64,000 nucleotides of DNA from Sycobia sp. Sy_11 (lineage: Eukaryota > Arthropoda > Insecta > Hymenoptera > Epichrysomallidae), in assembly GCA_018907035.1 (NCBI GenBank), contig JACCIC010000210.1, forward strand, positions 1 to 64,000. Reading direction: 5' to 3'. The notes under the pieces were generated by a model, which searched no databases, was not told the origin of the DNA, and worked only from the letters and a program-made list of their open reading frames with translations. Positions 31,509-45,779 of this stretch are shown here, in pieces (position 1 is the first letter of the stretch; each line of letters starts with the position of its first letter). A program made the position numbers and the translations under genes.

Positions 31509-31605
31509 ACCGACGACTTACTTGTTGGAGTGACAGAGAAAGGAGATATATAGCCGCGCGCGGTAAAGTGAGTAACAGAGAGCATGCTTGTCTAAATGTT
31601 GCTGA

Positions 31606-31645
<40 letters not shown>
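31150..31645. repeat. microsatellites (TA)n and (GA)n
   Basis: (TA)n at about 31150-31182, (GA)n at about 31478-31505 and (TA)n at about 31608-31645. The sequence between is AT-rich without genes, apart from a GC-richer GA-flanking stretch near 31440-31600. Confidence 0.85.
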
Positions 31646-31646
<1 letters not shown>

Positions 31647-31954
31647 TCTAGGTATACGCATACATTTGCGTGTATGTATCCATCACTGCAGACGTATGCA
31701 ACCTCACATAAATGTATACGTATTTCATTTCCTCACTTTACATGCACGCGCGCTCTCCTTAGATTTTACTAAAAATTCTATTTTTAATTGTTTAAACAAT
31801 ACATTGTTTATAAATAACTATTGAACAATAATCCTTAAATATTTACATATTCGTTCGTACAACTTACTACATTTACTACTACAGAGCCATCCGAGAGTCC
31901 GTGGAGCAGTTCCCCCGTAATAGTGCCTAAAAAGGGCGGGAACAGGGAGAAAAA

Positions 31955-32983
31955 ATCAACAGGGAGAAATCCTAGTTTAGCTGCCCGGAGGTCAAATCCC
32001 TTGGATACATTTTAGACGAGGACGGGCTCCGCACGGATCCGGAAAAAATTCGTCCCGTAAGCGAATAACCGAAGCCTACTAATCTGAGAAAATTACGGGC
32101 CTTTTTAGGCATGGTCGGATGGTATACTCGGTTCATAAAAGACCTTCCAAAGATCAAGCTGCCCCTCACGAAGCTGTTGAAAAAAAAATTTACTAAACAG
32201 CAAGGAGATCACCGCCTTAGCTGTCCCACAAAAGAGCCTTTTTCAGTATAAGCGACTGCCTTATGGACTGACAAATGCCACCGCCACATTTCAGAGAGGT
32301 ATGGATCTCGTCTTCGGACCGGAGTCGCAACCATACGTCTTTGTTTACATAGACGACATCATTGTCGCCAGGAAGACTTTCGAGCAGCATATTCGAGAAC
32401 TAATGGCGGTGATACTCAGTTCCTAAAAGACCTTGCAAAGATCAACCTGCGCCTCACAAAACTATTGTAAAAAATGTGAAATGGCCCCAGGGGACAGGCG
32501 CAACAGGAAGCTTTTGATAAGTTCCGCATAATGTTGATGCAAGCGCCGGTGCTAGCGCGCCCCGTGTAAAAGGAACCTTATACCTTTCAAATAGACGCAA
32601 GTAACTACGCCCTCGGGGCGGTGCTCAGCCAAAACAATCTAGGCGAAGAGCATCCAATCGCGTACGCAAGCGGGACACTTACTCAGGCAGAATCAAATTA
32701 CACGGTCACCGAAAAGGAATGTTTAGCTGTCTTATGGGACGTGTCAAAATTTCGCGGTTACTTGCTAGGTGAAAAATTCACTGTCATAACAGAGTACAGT
32801 AGCCTAAAATGGCTCCACACACTCAAGGAACTGCCACGCCGCCTAGTAAGATGGGCGACTAGCAAGATGGGAGCATTACATCATGTACCAGATGCCCAGT
32901 CAAGACCCCCCAACACCCCGAATTCTCTACCAAAACCCTCACGACCATCGAGGAAAATAACTGGTACAAAAGTAAAGCCCTAA
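31955..32983 (+). pseudogene. gypsy family C RT/RNase H, rearranged
   Basis: Related to families A and B. First comes the RT thumb/connection (SLGYILDEDGL, KLRAFLGMVGWY, LPLTKLLKK) at 31985-32190. Then comes the palm that should precede it (KRLPYGLTNATATFQR, YIDD at about 32347-32358). Then the end of the connection appears again (KDLAKINLRLTKLL), followed by RNase H (DASNYALGAVLSQ, YTVTEKECLAV, VPDAQSR) to 32983. The order is wrong and part is duplicated, so it is a scrambled relic. The RNase H part from 32621 is the longest open stretch. Confidence 0.82.
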
Positions 32984-33800
32984 TGATACACGTTGTTTCA
33001 GCAACATAACTCGCCAAGAAGAGAGAAGATGAAAAGGCGGTAGACTCACGTCACTTACATTGCGAAGCACAAGAAGAAGCGTGCAATACAGAACGAAGCG
33101 TTAGACTATAAGATATTCTTACTTTTAGTGTGGGTCAAAAAGCAAACCGTTAGAAGTAACATTAGCATTAGGATTACGATAGGTAGAAACATCAATTAAA
33201 ATACTAAATTAGACATAGGTTTAGATTAGAAGTGGATTAGATTTGATTTAGATTAATAAACATTAGAGTTCTTACCGTTTTAGGATTAACCGTTATCAAT
33301 TAACAATAGGAATAACAATAACAACATAGGTTTATATAGAGTCACCATACAATAACTTCAACTTGTGTAAACACGAGCGGGTGTAATCAATAACTTTTAA
33401 TAATCAATAACTTATCATATCCTCACCGTTATCAGCTCAACATCACAAAGAGATAGCGTGTGTGCGTAAGCAAGCACACATAGACACATACAGGCAGATA
33501 CGGCTACGTGAGTAAGCCGCATTACACGATAAGTGTAATGCCAAAACTCGCGTTACAATATATATATTATACATGATATGTTATCTTCAGAGAGAGATGT
33601 TTTGTGTTGAAAATGACCGTACGTTCATCAATAAATTATATTTTAAAAAAAAGTTTCTTGTTATATTTTCTCATATTAAGAACTTTTATTGCATATGTTT
33701 ACGTACCTATATTTCGAGAAGAGTGTACGATTTGTATCATAAATAATTACTGAATGTGTGTAATTAAAATAAGGTCATATGAAAAAATAAATGCACTTAC
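32984..33800. other. AT-rich, no gene assigned
   Basis: TTAG/ATTAG-rich sequence and a short stretch of hairpins (CGAT-AAGTGTAATG near 33525), without coding or a clear LTR end. Just to the right lies the splice donor of the exon at 33801. Confidence 0.4.
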
Positions 33801-33918
33801 TAATAGCTACAGCACTATTAATTTGAATTTCTTCTTGTTCTGCTCTTGTTCTCCAGAGGAATCCAAACCAATGTTTTTTTGTATTCAAGTCTCTTTCCAA
33901 ATTTGCTAGTTTTTCTAC
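33801..33918 (-). CDS. Vps13: Vps13 exon (Chorein N-terminal region, WF-x-x-LW segment)
   Basis: A 118-base minus-strand exon: acceptor AG at 33920-33919 after a TA-rich tract, donor GTAAGT at 33800-33795. It starts in phase 0 and ends with one base of the next codon. The 39 residues start VEKLANLERDLN and contain KKHWFGFLWRT, which matches the Trp/Phe/Trp segment that follows RQxAEVEV in VPS13A/C proteins. VPS13 is a bridge-like lipid-transfer protein at membrane contact sites. It joins in frame to the exon at 63265-63499. No following exon was found at lower coordinates, so the next intron probably leaves the window or its exon is too short to see. Confidence 0.75.
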
Positions 33919-34329
33919 CTAGATATTAATCCCAAAATCTTCATCAAATTAGAATTAAAAATATCTTAATTACACTAATTTTAAATTACAAGAAAATTAA
34001 AAAAATTTTTTAGTTATTAAAAAAGTAATTAGTAGCATTAAATGCATAACTGTGAATAAGTATACACGCTATGCTACAGATTATTCATTGGTCATTGTTG
34101 CCGGTGGATAGGAGAGGGAACGGGGGAAAATCAATCTTAAAAAAAAAAAACGCTTTGATATTCTTTGATTCCTTTTTTTGTTTTCATTTAATGAATTTCA
34201 CAAACATAGCAGTTTACTTGTTTCACGTTGTAGCTTACTCTCGAGAATTAACAAAATTTAATAAAACTATTGCTTTGATTAATAAATGAGCCCGCGCGTT
34301 TAAGAAAGGCACGCTCGCTTAACAAAAAG

Positions 34330-34930
34330 AAGTCACTTTATTAACAAAAGACTAAAGACTAAAGAGCGGCGACTAATGATACCGTAATTCAGTGAGTTCG
34401 ATTCTTTGAAGCATGCAGTTGTTTCTCGGTGATCGATGTTAATGGTGATATCGACTTCTGCGTCGTTGGCGCATAGCTGCCCGTCGGTTACTAACATGTA
34501 AGACACAATTGGTATGATCGCCGACTGGACCATCTTTTCCGGTTGGTGGAAAATGTATAATTTTCTTCCCGCCGGATCTACCAAAGCTGGCAATATTTTA
34601 CCTTGTCTTGTATTATTGCAATTGGATGCGAATGAGTGACTTCTCTCCCTCGTATAGTGATGTTTGGCACACGTGGGGAGTGATCGATATACGTGTCACT
34701 AGTTTATGGACTCATACAACTAGGGGTTTTGCTGTTGACTCCATTCTCCGCTCCCCATCTTAGTTTTCCGACACAAATCTATTGGGACCACAACGTGTGT
34801 AGTTAGCGGTTCTCACATCATTCTCTCCGCAGTTAAAATAGTTTAACCTGCGTTCATCAGAGCATCGATCTACCCAGTGACCTGGTCTGCTGTAGATATA
34901 GCATGGTCGATGATCTGATCTAGTGCTGTT
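34330..34930 (-). pseudogene. gypsy Gag knuckle and protease relic
   Basis: Reading leftward from about 34910, a knuckle-like sequence appears (CYIYSRPGHWVDRC, second Cys lost; then YFNCGENDVRTANYTRCG). It is followed at 34593-34400 by a protease-like stretch (ALVDPAGRKLYI, where DTG has become DPAG; then TDGQLCANDAEVDITINID). This is the end of Gag and the start of Pol of a gypsy element. It is full of stops. It lies just inside the intron, about 400 bases upstream (in gene direction) of the Vps13 exon. Confidence 0.65.
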
Positions 34931-35400
34931 TCTCCTAGGCTCTCTATTTGAGGCCTATCTCAACGCTGTCTGCCACGATTAGTTGATCCGTTACAACTAG
35001 TTGCTCTATCTCGTTTATCTTCCGAACGTGGCCATGTATATTGGTATCGATTTCTCGTATCGCAGTACGATGCCTTGCGCCGAGTATGCGACCAAGATGG
35101 CGGCGAACTCGGCAGCTCTCAAGACAACGTGTTACGATGCGCGTCCTTGCACTCCTCGAGATTGTTGCCGTGGCTTGGAGACGACCACGATCGTCCGTCG
35201 CTGGTAGAGTGTAGCCGGAAAGTACAAAGTACAAGTACGGGTGGTCAAAGGTGCTCGGCACGAGCAGTTTCAGTTTTCGTTCTCTCTACTCGGTGGTTCG
35301 ACCGAAATTCTTGTGCGCGTCGCGCTTTAATGTCGCATCTCTGTAGATTACCCTCAATAACGATATATTGAACTACTGTAAATACTCGACCGTCGAAAAA
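34931..35400. other. possible Gag extension, GC-richer
   Basis: Mixed short frames on both strands. The composition fits the Gag relic to its left, but I cannot align it to a capsid domain. A GTACAAAGTACAAGTAC short repeat is present near 35222. Confidence 0.3.
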
Positions 35401-35407
35401 GACGATT

Positions 35408-35408
35408 A

Positions 35409-35467
<59 letters not shown>
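35408..35467. repeat. (TA)n microsatellite
   Basis: About 58 bases of pure TA. Confidence 0.95.
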
Positions 35468-35468
<1 letters not shown>

Positions 35469-35739
35469 ATATGTAAGTGAGCTTTCCTACGATTTTTATC
35501 TCTGCTTTTATTTATCACGCGGGTACTTACATATGAACTAAAAATTATCATGGTGAATAATAATCATAATCTGAATTAAACATGTATTATATAAGCCAAA
35601 TTATCGAACGTACGCGCATAATATTTCCTACTGTTACTAATTGATTTATACGTGCGAGTAAATCTAAAGATGGAAGTTGAACTATACGCATGGGAACACT
35701 TTTTGTACACGATTTGTAATCAAGAACTAAGGTGAACTT

Positions 35740-36405
35740 TCAATTTGGTTAAAAAATATTTATTTATCATCAATATTTATATCGTCTCCTTCAAACTAAT
35801 CCCTCTAAGATATGATACAGTTGTAACAGCTCTTTCTCCCATCTTCTAAGCATTAATGATCAGCAATTTTGGTATAGCCTTGAGTTTTTGCAGCAATGCC
35901 GCCTTTATCTCCTCAATCGTAGTAAAAGGCCATCCTTTCATGGCTCTTTTCAGTTTTGTAAACATGAAAACGTTACACGAGAGCAAAATCTACTGAATAA
36001 GACAGCTGAGCTATTATATTGACGATTAATGTATTAATATTGACGAAAACATTCTGAACAAACATTGACGTTGGCAATGTGGAAAACCAACTCGTTTTTC
36101 CACAATTCCGAACGTTTTTTTCGTTTTCTTACACTCAAATGACATACAATTTCAATTCAATACTATTGATTAATTGTACAACTTTGCGGTAAGAACTCTT
36201 GATGGTCTATGCCATGATATTCCAAGAAAAATAAAGACATTTCATCCAATTTCCCGTGTTTTTTTTGGTTTGGGTGATCAACAATGCTTCCATGGAGATG
36301 ATCAAACGTGAGTTTGATCATCAGATGTTATAACCATATACCCACGTTTTATTACCTGTTATGACTCTTTCGAGAAAATCTAAGGCAACGTTGGTCATTA
36401 ACATC
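35740..36405 (-). pseudogene. mariner transposase relic
   Basis: Reading leftward from about 36380: DFLERVITGNKTWVYGY (the first catalytic block, with Asn-Lys where Asp-Glu is usual), then YHGIDHQEFLPQ, SELWKNELVFH, and near 35940 MKGWPFTTIEEI with the usual spacing before ISLKE. Stops and frameshifts are frequent. The sequence AGGTGAACTTTCAATTTGG at 35730-35748 may be its 3' inverted terminus. The N-terminal DNA-binding half is absent. Confidence 0.78.
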
Positions 36406-37286
36406 GCCCGAATGACGCTTACTCGACACGAGAACAGTCGGCGTGGCGTAAAATTTTGACGCAGTACTTAAACGGATTACAGCTCCAACTGACGAAATAC
36501 TATAATTGGTGTGCGGTTTCAATTCCCCATCCCTTATCATGCATTGTCGCCAGCCTGTCACATAATTATATAGATAAATAAACATAAACATATACATATT
36601 AAGACGCGCACATATATGCATGCTACTACTGGAGACAGAGCCTAGGGACGCTGGATAGAAAACGCAGGCGGCGTTTGCAAACTCCATCACAGCCCCCCCC
36701 TCCAGACGCTAGTAGCCGGAGAGTGGCAGTTCAATCCTGTATCTATCTTTCAGATTACCCATCGTGTCAGGAGTGGGGCTACTGAAGATAAAACATTAAC
36801 TGAAGAACGCTGTAAACAAGGAGACGAATGAGATTTATGACAGGAGATAATAAAGGCGGGTACAGCTGGGCAGTCTTAGTACACGGAATGTGAGCACGCT
36901 TTTGATGCGACCAGAAAATTATTACTCTACGGACATCCTTACTCGAGTCTTAACCGGGCATTGTAGGAGTGATCACTTCCATTGTAGCGCTGAGGGCCAT
37001 TTTCCTGGGGCGATCTACTTTTCTTCCCAACAGGAGTATGCCTCAGTGGTAGGCGGATTCGCTATCATACGGCTTTGCAGGAGTTCGCGTTACTCCTTTT
37101 TCAATGGATTACGGCTCACTTACGATAAGGTCTCCCTTATTTACGCGGCGCGATATCTACTTTCGACTTCGTTGCATTGTCCATGGGTATATCGATTCGC
37201 ACGGTTGTACCGGAATTACAATCAGATGCATCGTCGGAGCGCTATACGCTCACCTATAGTGTTACAATATTAGTACACTCTCTTAC
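36406..37286. other. no gene assigned
   Basis: GC-richer than its surroundings, with an open plus frame at 36890-37273 that I do not recognise and that has no codon or family support. It may be retrotransposon-derived, because a gypsy Pol tail lies directly to the right. Confidence 0.3.
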
Positions 37287-37480
37287 CTAAACATTACAAT
37301 CAGACACATTGAAATCACGTTCATCACCCGAGGGCTCTTCCTTGCTAGAACCACCGTTGTCTTCGAGGTCGTTGCCTTTAATATATGGTTTCAAATCGGT
37401 GACGTGATGCTTATCGGCAGCTCTTCCTGTAGAATCGACATTTCTGCCGAGTTTGGCTGTGATGGTAAAAGGCACGTAAA
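37287..37480 (-). pseudogene. gypsy Pol C-terminal tail
   Basis: Minus-strand frame ending at 37287 with HHVTDLKPYI, the conserved end of the integrase C-terminal module of many gypsy elements, followed by an acidic tail (SSKEEPSGDERD). Upstream coding decays within about 200 bases. Confidence 0.55.
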
Positions 37481-39109
37481 ATTTCCGGGAAAAGTTATCC
37501 CTAACGTCTTCTGTGATACAAGAAAATATGCAATCATGCTACCATAAGCCATCGTCGATCACATAATGGACATTCTGACGACTCGCATTATAATAGCAAG
37601 CTTGCTTTATCTATGCCTGCTGAGAGTTCACAAACCAATACGTCGTAGATATAAGCGAAAAAAATATAACATACATGGAAAAGATGAAATGACAGGCTGA
37701 TCTTGCAGAAATGATTCCTTACTCTAGGAGAATAAAGGTTTTCATTATTTACGCACTGTATTCATCAACATTTGCATGGGCTATTCCAGTAAATTCAATG
37801 AGTGACAGCGATGTTACTATGGCTATGAAGAGATGTTGAAACCAGGACAATTACTATCAAATCTACAAACGGATCAAGGAAAAGAATATTAGAACTCTCA
37901 CTTTGAAACTCTCGAGAAATAGTATGAGATAAATCTATATTCTTAACACAGTAATCTTATTGAAAATATATGAGTACGATTGATCAGAATATTACAAAAT
38001 GCAATGTGGATACAATTCAGTAAACAGGGAAACTATAAATGGATGGATATACTACCAGATTTTCTCAAAGTTTGTAATTCAAGAGAGCATCAAAGAATGC
38101 AGCCTTCAAATGTAACCAAAGCAAATTCAAAATAGATAAAGAAGCATTTTCGAGTCAAAAAGATAACTATGAGAAAAGGAAAATACAAAGTTGGAAAGAA
38201 TGTACGAATAAATAAAATAAAATATTTGCAAAAGTATATACACGAAACTGGTCAACTGAAATTTTCACAATAACAAGATTTGTAAAATCTAATGGAATAA
38301 CCTATTTCATTAAAGATTATTATAATAAACCTATCAGTGGTGGCTTTTATGAGAGTGAAATTCAAAAAACTAAGTATCCTTAAATTTATCTAGTGGAAAA
38401 AGTATTAACGTACTAAGTGGAATGTCTAGTAGTGAAGATTCCGTTGTGAACATAATAGTTAGATAGATATAAATGAAGTTTTTTGATTCAATTATTATAT
38501 AAGTCAAATTAATAAATAATTCTTAATTATGTACGAATAAATTTAAGGGCATAATTTTCAATGTCAATAATTAAAATTTCAATAAGTCAAAATTTCAATA
38601 AGAAAAGAAAATTGCAATATGTTTATAATTTGATTTATTTATGTAATTATTATGCATAAATGTATAACTTTATTCATTGACAAATAAATGATTTTTTAGC
38701 ATGAAATATATTTAGTTATTGAATTATATGTTAGGAAGTACACGCATTGAATTTAAAACAATTTCGACCATGATAAATTAAAATTAAACATTTTATTTGA
38801 CGTATTCGCAAGATTTGTGAAAAATTTTTGATACTTTAACATCACTGATGATATTTTTTCTGGTAAAAATATTTGAAGCTATCGTCAAGTTCTGCGATAA
38901 TTTTCGCACCCAATCGAATGTTGACTAGCTTAAGAGCACTCGCGATTTCTTGATGATATTTTCCATTCTGTAGATTTCTTCCTTGATAGGAACTTGCATT
39001 CGGTAATGTTATGAATCGTCGCTAGATCTATTTTATATAATAAAAAAAGAAATGAATAAATCAAAATTACGTATATTATTCTTTTTTTGTAGAGAACATA
39101 AATTTATAT
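37481..39109. other. AT-rich, no gene assigned
   Basis: No open frame of note on either strand, no terminal repeats and no partner in the window. Confidence 0.45.
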
Positions 39110-39870
39110 TTTACATTGAAAATTAGTTAGGTCTTGATTTATTTTGATGAAGAAAGTAGTTTCGTTCGACTTGCTTCGAATGCTCGAATCAGTTTCATCA
39201 TCATCGGTCTGCCTATATAATTCATTACCCACTTTAACTTATTCCCTTTCTGTTGAGCTTATACACTGCAGCATTTACAAGATTTCATCGGGATTCCACT
39301 CATCCATTATTTCAAGTGATACATCAGGTTCTATGATTTCATTGCGATAAAGCGTCACCTCCTCACGTGTCACTCTGTTTTCATGGGTTTCATTATGCCC
39401 CCTCTCTTATTCTACATGCGCTACTACACGGATTACCCTAGATTTATTACTGATTGTATTTCTTCGTTCTTCTAGACCATCGCCTACCCCGACTCAAACT
39501 GCTCTTTTATTAGTCGCTAAGTAAGCGTTCTTATCTCCATCTCTCTCTTTTAGATCTTCTGCTTCGTTTAAAATTTTCTCTCTATTGCAAATGCAGCTGC
39601 GCCATCTGCTCTTCCATAATTCATTAGTGTTCCCATGGTGAAGTATCTGTACCATTTATTCGTATGAATCTTTTATAGTCATACGGACTCCAATAAATTT
39701 TTTTCTGTTTTTCAGAATACACTACATGTAGTTTAGAAGGGGTGTTACACTGCTCGCGATGTATAATGACTAAGTGATCAAAACATGTTCGATAATCTTC
39801 AAATGTAATTGTCTTCTTTCGACGTTCGATTATATTCCTTACATTTTTTACTATTTCTCCTTCATCTATT
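39110..39870 (-). pseudogene. unrecognised decayed coding tract
   Basis: Reading leftward from 39870, about 80 residues are open (KNVRNIIERRKKTITFEDY, HVVYSEKQKKIYWSPYDYK, INGTDTSPWEH). After a frame change, a further stretch contains EEVTLYRNEIIEPDVSLEI and MDEWNPDEIL, with scattered stops. The composition is protein-like. The first part vaguely recalls C-terminal segments found in large insect DNA transposons, but I cannot name a family. The acidic second part could be from a Gag. Confidence 0.4.
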
Positions 39871-39874
39871 ACAA

Positions 39875-39925
39875 TACGAGAGAGGATTGATAAGTTTCCG
39901 GCCTTACAAAGGAAAACAACGTTTT
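39875..39925 (+). repeat. solitary mariner inverted terminus
   Basis: TACGAGAGAGGATTGATAAG and TTTCCGGCC followed by AAAACAACGTT match the right terminus (on the reverse strand) of the mariner at 56505-57502, including 15-20 bases inside the terminus. No partner terminus or transposase is nearby. Confidence 0.75.
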
Positions 39926-39929
39926 TTTT

Positions 39930-40240
39930 ATTGTAAATAATTTATCCAATTTTACCAATTTCAATTATTATACATTAAATGTTCTAAATCCTTCGATTTA
40001 TCATTCTCGAAAATTAATTCTCACAAAAGTGACAATGTATTATTATTATTATAATCAATTTAATGATTTTTTGCTTTTTCCATCATTATATTAAAAATCT
40101 GCCAAATCCTTACATTTATCATTAAGGAAACACAATTTTTGTACATTTGACTATTTATTATTAGAATCAATATGTCATCTAATTTTCCACATTCGGTCAT
40201 TATATTCAAAGTTTTCCCATCATTTGATTGATTTTTCCGA
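39930..40240 (-). repeat. AT-rich satellite, units of the GATAAATCGAAGG family
   Basis: The reverse strand has two to three imperfect units (GATAAATCGAAGGATTTAGA, ATTGAAATTGGTAAAATTGG). The same units lie at 43570-43976 and 55335-55440. Confidence 0.65.
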
Positions 40241-40299
40241 AATAATATACTTTTAAATAACATAAATATATAGACTCTAAGATAAAAGTACATAATCAT

Positions 40300-40322
40300 A
40301 ATGTTGCGTCCAGCAACTATAT

Positions 40323-40376
<54 letters not shown>

Positions 40377-40385
40377 TATGTATGA

Positions 40386-40429
<44 letters not shown>

Positions 40430-40640
40430 ATATATATATATGTATGTATGAATATACATATATCTATATGTATATATACGAGTATAACTGTTTACACAAG
40501 TGGTCATTCCCTTGCAGTTTTTCAAGCCCGGGAATGTACGTGGATTTCGAGCGAGGAGGAGAGTGAGATAGAAATAGAGAGGAAGAAAGAAGTAAAAGGG
40601 CGAGAGTTCAGCAACGTCACGATGGCACTGTCCATCATAA
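40300..40640 (-). repeat. (TA)n-centred dispersed repeat, copy 2
   Basis: GTTGCGTCCAGCAACTAT precedes (TA)n runs at about 40326-40366 and 40393-40425. To the right, CAAGCCCGGGAATGT at about 40526 and CAACGTCACGAT at 40613 resemble the right flank of copy 1 at 9400-9470. Confidence 0.55.
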
Positions 40641-40654
40641 AAAAAGGTATATAT

Positions 40655-40860
40655 ATTATAACCCCAAAATCGGGTTATTACTTACTATTTGTGTGCATGT
40701 GTGCGTGGACTCTTCCACGATGCTGGTTGTACACTCCGCTGGAAAGGGGACGGGGAACGAGAAATGAACCACGCGAGTGACTTTATCGGATTATGACACT
40801 ATTAACATTTATTTATACAACAAGACTATTTACAACAATAATGTAGTACATACGATATGG
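40655..40860 (-). repeat. family A LTR fragment, inverted
   Basis: It matches 22656-22846 on the reverse strand: CCAAAATCGGGTTATTACTT, the CCGTCCCC/GGGACGGGGAACGAG region, CACTCGCGTAGTTCATT-like sequence, GATAAAGTCACTCGCG and the CATTTATTTATACAA end. The rest of the LTR is absent or diverged. Confidence 0.75.
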
Positions 40861-41219
40861 ACTGGTTGCGGGTTCCGCGACGCTACGTTAATTATTTATA
40901 AAACTACGCAATCGTACAAACTACACAGGGACGGGGGAAACGGAACGGGACGTTTTCGACATAACACACGTTGGAACGACGGTACATTAGAAGGTTACAT
41001 ACTATAGATTACATGCGACTCACACGCGAAATCATTTACTACCGCATAAAATTACAAAAGGGAATAACGATAGAGTCTACGTGGCTATGCGCGATATACA
41101 CCTGACAATTGAGATTAGGCGGACGCGGCAGTGGGACAAGAGCCTAGCTATATGCACGTATGAATAATTACAACAAGGAGTATAAGGCTACTTGCCGCCG
41201 ACGACGACGATGCTGTTAA

Positions 41220-42180
41220 TTATTTATCTTGTATTATTTTGAATATTATTATCAGGATCATTATTATTAAGATTTTTATTATTATTATTAATAGTATCAT
41301 TATTATTACAATTATTATTTTTGGTATTAATATTATTCTTCATATTTTTGACGCGTATTCACCATCAAAAAATGTACTAGTTCATACGAGTAGTTATTAC
41401 AATTAATCAATTATTATTAGTAACTTTATAATTATTACTATATTTTCTATTAAATATTAAATAATGTTAGTAATTTATAATTCGTGACGACGCCTAGGTT
41501 GGTTTACATGTAGTTTATATGAAAAGTCTTTGTCGAGCGTAGTTTAGAACCAAAGAGAAAGCGATAATCAAAATAATATTTGTACGAGATAAAGTACAAC
41601 ATATCTATAATAAAAAAAAACGTCTCTTCATCTCTCCCACTACCATGTATTTTCCCAGCGGGGAAAAATTCGTCGGCTTCGCGCTCCGACTATAAATACG
41701 GGCCCGCTGGACTGCGAAAAAAAAGACTGCCGGTCGTGTTTGTACCGAGTAAAACAATGTTCTTGTACCATATAGAATAAAAGTAAGGATGTTATATTAC
41801 AAAGTTTTGCTTCTAAAAACCTTTCCTTCCGCGATATGCGTGCTTATTTTTAGAGCAGGAGACACGGGCCTAGGAGACAGAAAACTGTCGCTGGACTCGT
41901 AGACTCCGCTAAAAATAAGCGTGACGGCCTAAGGCAATAGTGGGAGTCCGAAAGCGTGCCGCTGCTACCCTTAGAAGATATCGGAGCCGTTGTCGCTCCG
42001 AATCCGACACGTTGGGGTACGAGCCACCCGGACGTGGCCTTAACTCGCATCGAACCGCACCGCGTCACGCCGCGCCCTCGCGCGAAAAGTATCCGCGATC
42101 CGCCCTGCGTGACTAGATTAATCAAACCTTCAGAGAGAATATGCAAAGACGATAAATCTACCTTGAGAAGTACTTAAATT
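41220..42180 (+). repeat. LTR-like promoter repeat, copy 2
   Basis: It has the same order as 10020-11390: ATT-rich stretch, CCCAGCGGGGAAAA, TATAAATACGGGCCC (41691), AATAAAAGTAAG (41776) and a GC-rich tail with CGCGATCCGCCC near 42095. The spacing from TATA to AATAAA is 85 bases, against 86 in copy 1. The copies are clearly diverged elsewhere. Confidence 0.6.
41691..41698 (+). promoter_or_regulatory. TATA box (TATAAATA)
   Basis: Conserved with 10784-10791 together with the following CGGGCCC. Confidence 0.6.
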
Positions 42181-42303
42181 GTCACATAACTTCTTGCACG
42201 AGTTGAAAGAATGACAAAACACCGATAATAACAAAATTATGTGTTCAAAGCCTTGTCTACAGGAATAAACATAATAGAAATTTATACACAAGATATATCT
42301 ATA

Positions 42304-43569
<1,266 letters not shown>

Positions 43570-43976
43570 AATTTGAAACAATTCATTTTTGATAATGATA
43601 AATGGAGGGATTTAGTAACAATTTGCATATAATGATCGAAATTGGTAAAATTCGATGAATTATTGATAACAATAATCAATTTTTAAATTTGCAAAAATTA
43701 AGATTTGATAGTGATAACACGAAGGGTGTGGAACATTTTCAATATAATAACCGAAATTCACAAAATTCAGTTTACTTAACGATAAATCGAAGGATTTGGA
43801 CGATTTTGATTAAAATGATCGAAAATGACCTAATTCGATAAATTGTTTAGAATAAAAATAAAATTTTTTGAATTTGCAAAATTAATTTTTGATAAATCAA
43901 AGGGTTGGAAAACTTTGAATATGATGACCGAAAGTGGAAAATTAGATGCATTATTGATAATAATAATAAATTGTTG
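43570..43976 (+). repeat. AT-rich satellite, GATAAATCGAAGG family, longest array
   Basis: Four imperfect units of about 80-115 bp share GATAAATCGAAGGATTTGGA, TTTTGAATATAATGACCGAA and GGAAAATTCGATGAATTATT. The array stops at 43976, directly before TGTGACGTCTGGATG, which could be an LTR start. Confidence 0.7.
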
Positions 43977-44452
43977 TGACGTCTGGATGTTTTCGCCCCT
44001 CCATTCACACGAGCAATTTATAAAACACACACACTTGGTTTTATTATCCCTTGGCATCTTTTTGAGCCTGGAGTTTCCTACGCTAGTTCGGGATATTCAA
44101 ATGTTGAAAGAAGGTTACAAAATAATAAACTTTGTTAATAATTAATAAATGACGAGTCTCTATTCTTGTTTAGGTAAACCGGAGTTCAAGGAGCTTCACT
44201 TGGATACAGATTCTTTGTCTTTCGAGAAGGCCTCGATCTACCGGCTTACTTTCCAAATGTTAATTGAGAAAAATAAAAAAATATTTGTGTATAGATTGGA
44301 ACATGTACAGTCCTACTCTTTCAGGGAGAACCAGTCACTTCCCTGGACTTGGTGATGGTGAAAGAGAAAGGAGAGAAAGAAGCGTTGAATAAATTATTAA
44401 ATTTTAACTTACTTTTTATTTTTTCCGTTTTAGACGCCTATCTAATCATTTA

Positions 44453-45593
<1,141 letters not shown>

Positions 45594-45720
45594 TTATTTC
45601 AAATATGCGTCATTTTGTTCGATAAGCTGTTTCCATCTAGACAGCAACTTCATAATATCCCTCTCGTAGAAACTCCTCTCCTTATTTGCAAAGAACTCGG
45701 ACAGCCACTTTTCACAAGCC
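45594..45720 (-). pseudogene. mariner transposase C-terminal fragment
   Basis: Minus-strand frame with CEKWLSEFFANKERSFYERD and MKLLSRWKQLIEQNDAYLK, the standard end of a mariner transposase. Only this end remains. The start of gypsy copy B lies directly to the right. Confidence 0.75.
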
Positions 45721-45779
45721 TCTTTTAAGTCCAACTTTACACCACCAAGGGCATTCAATATGGACAGCAGCAATGAGAC

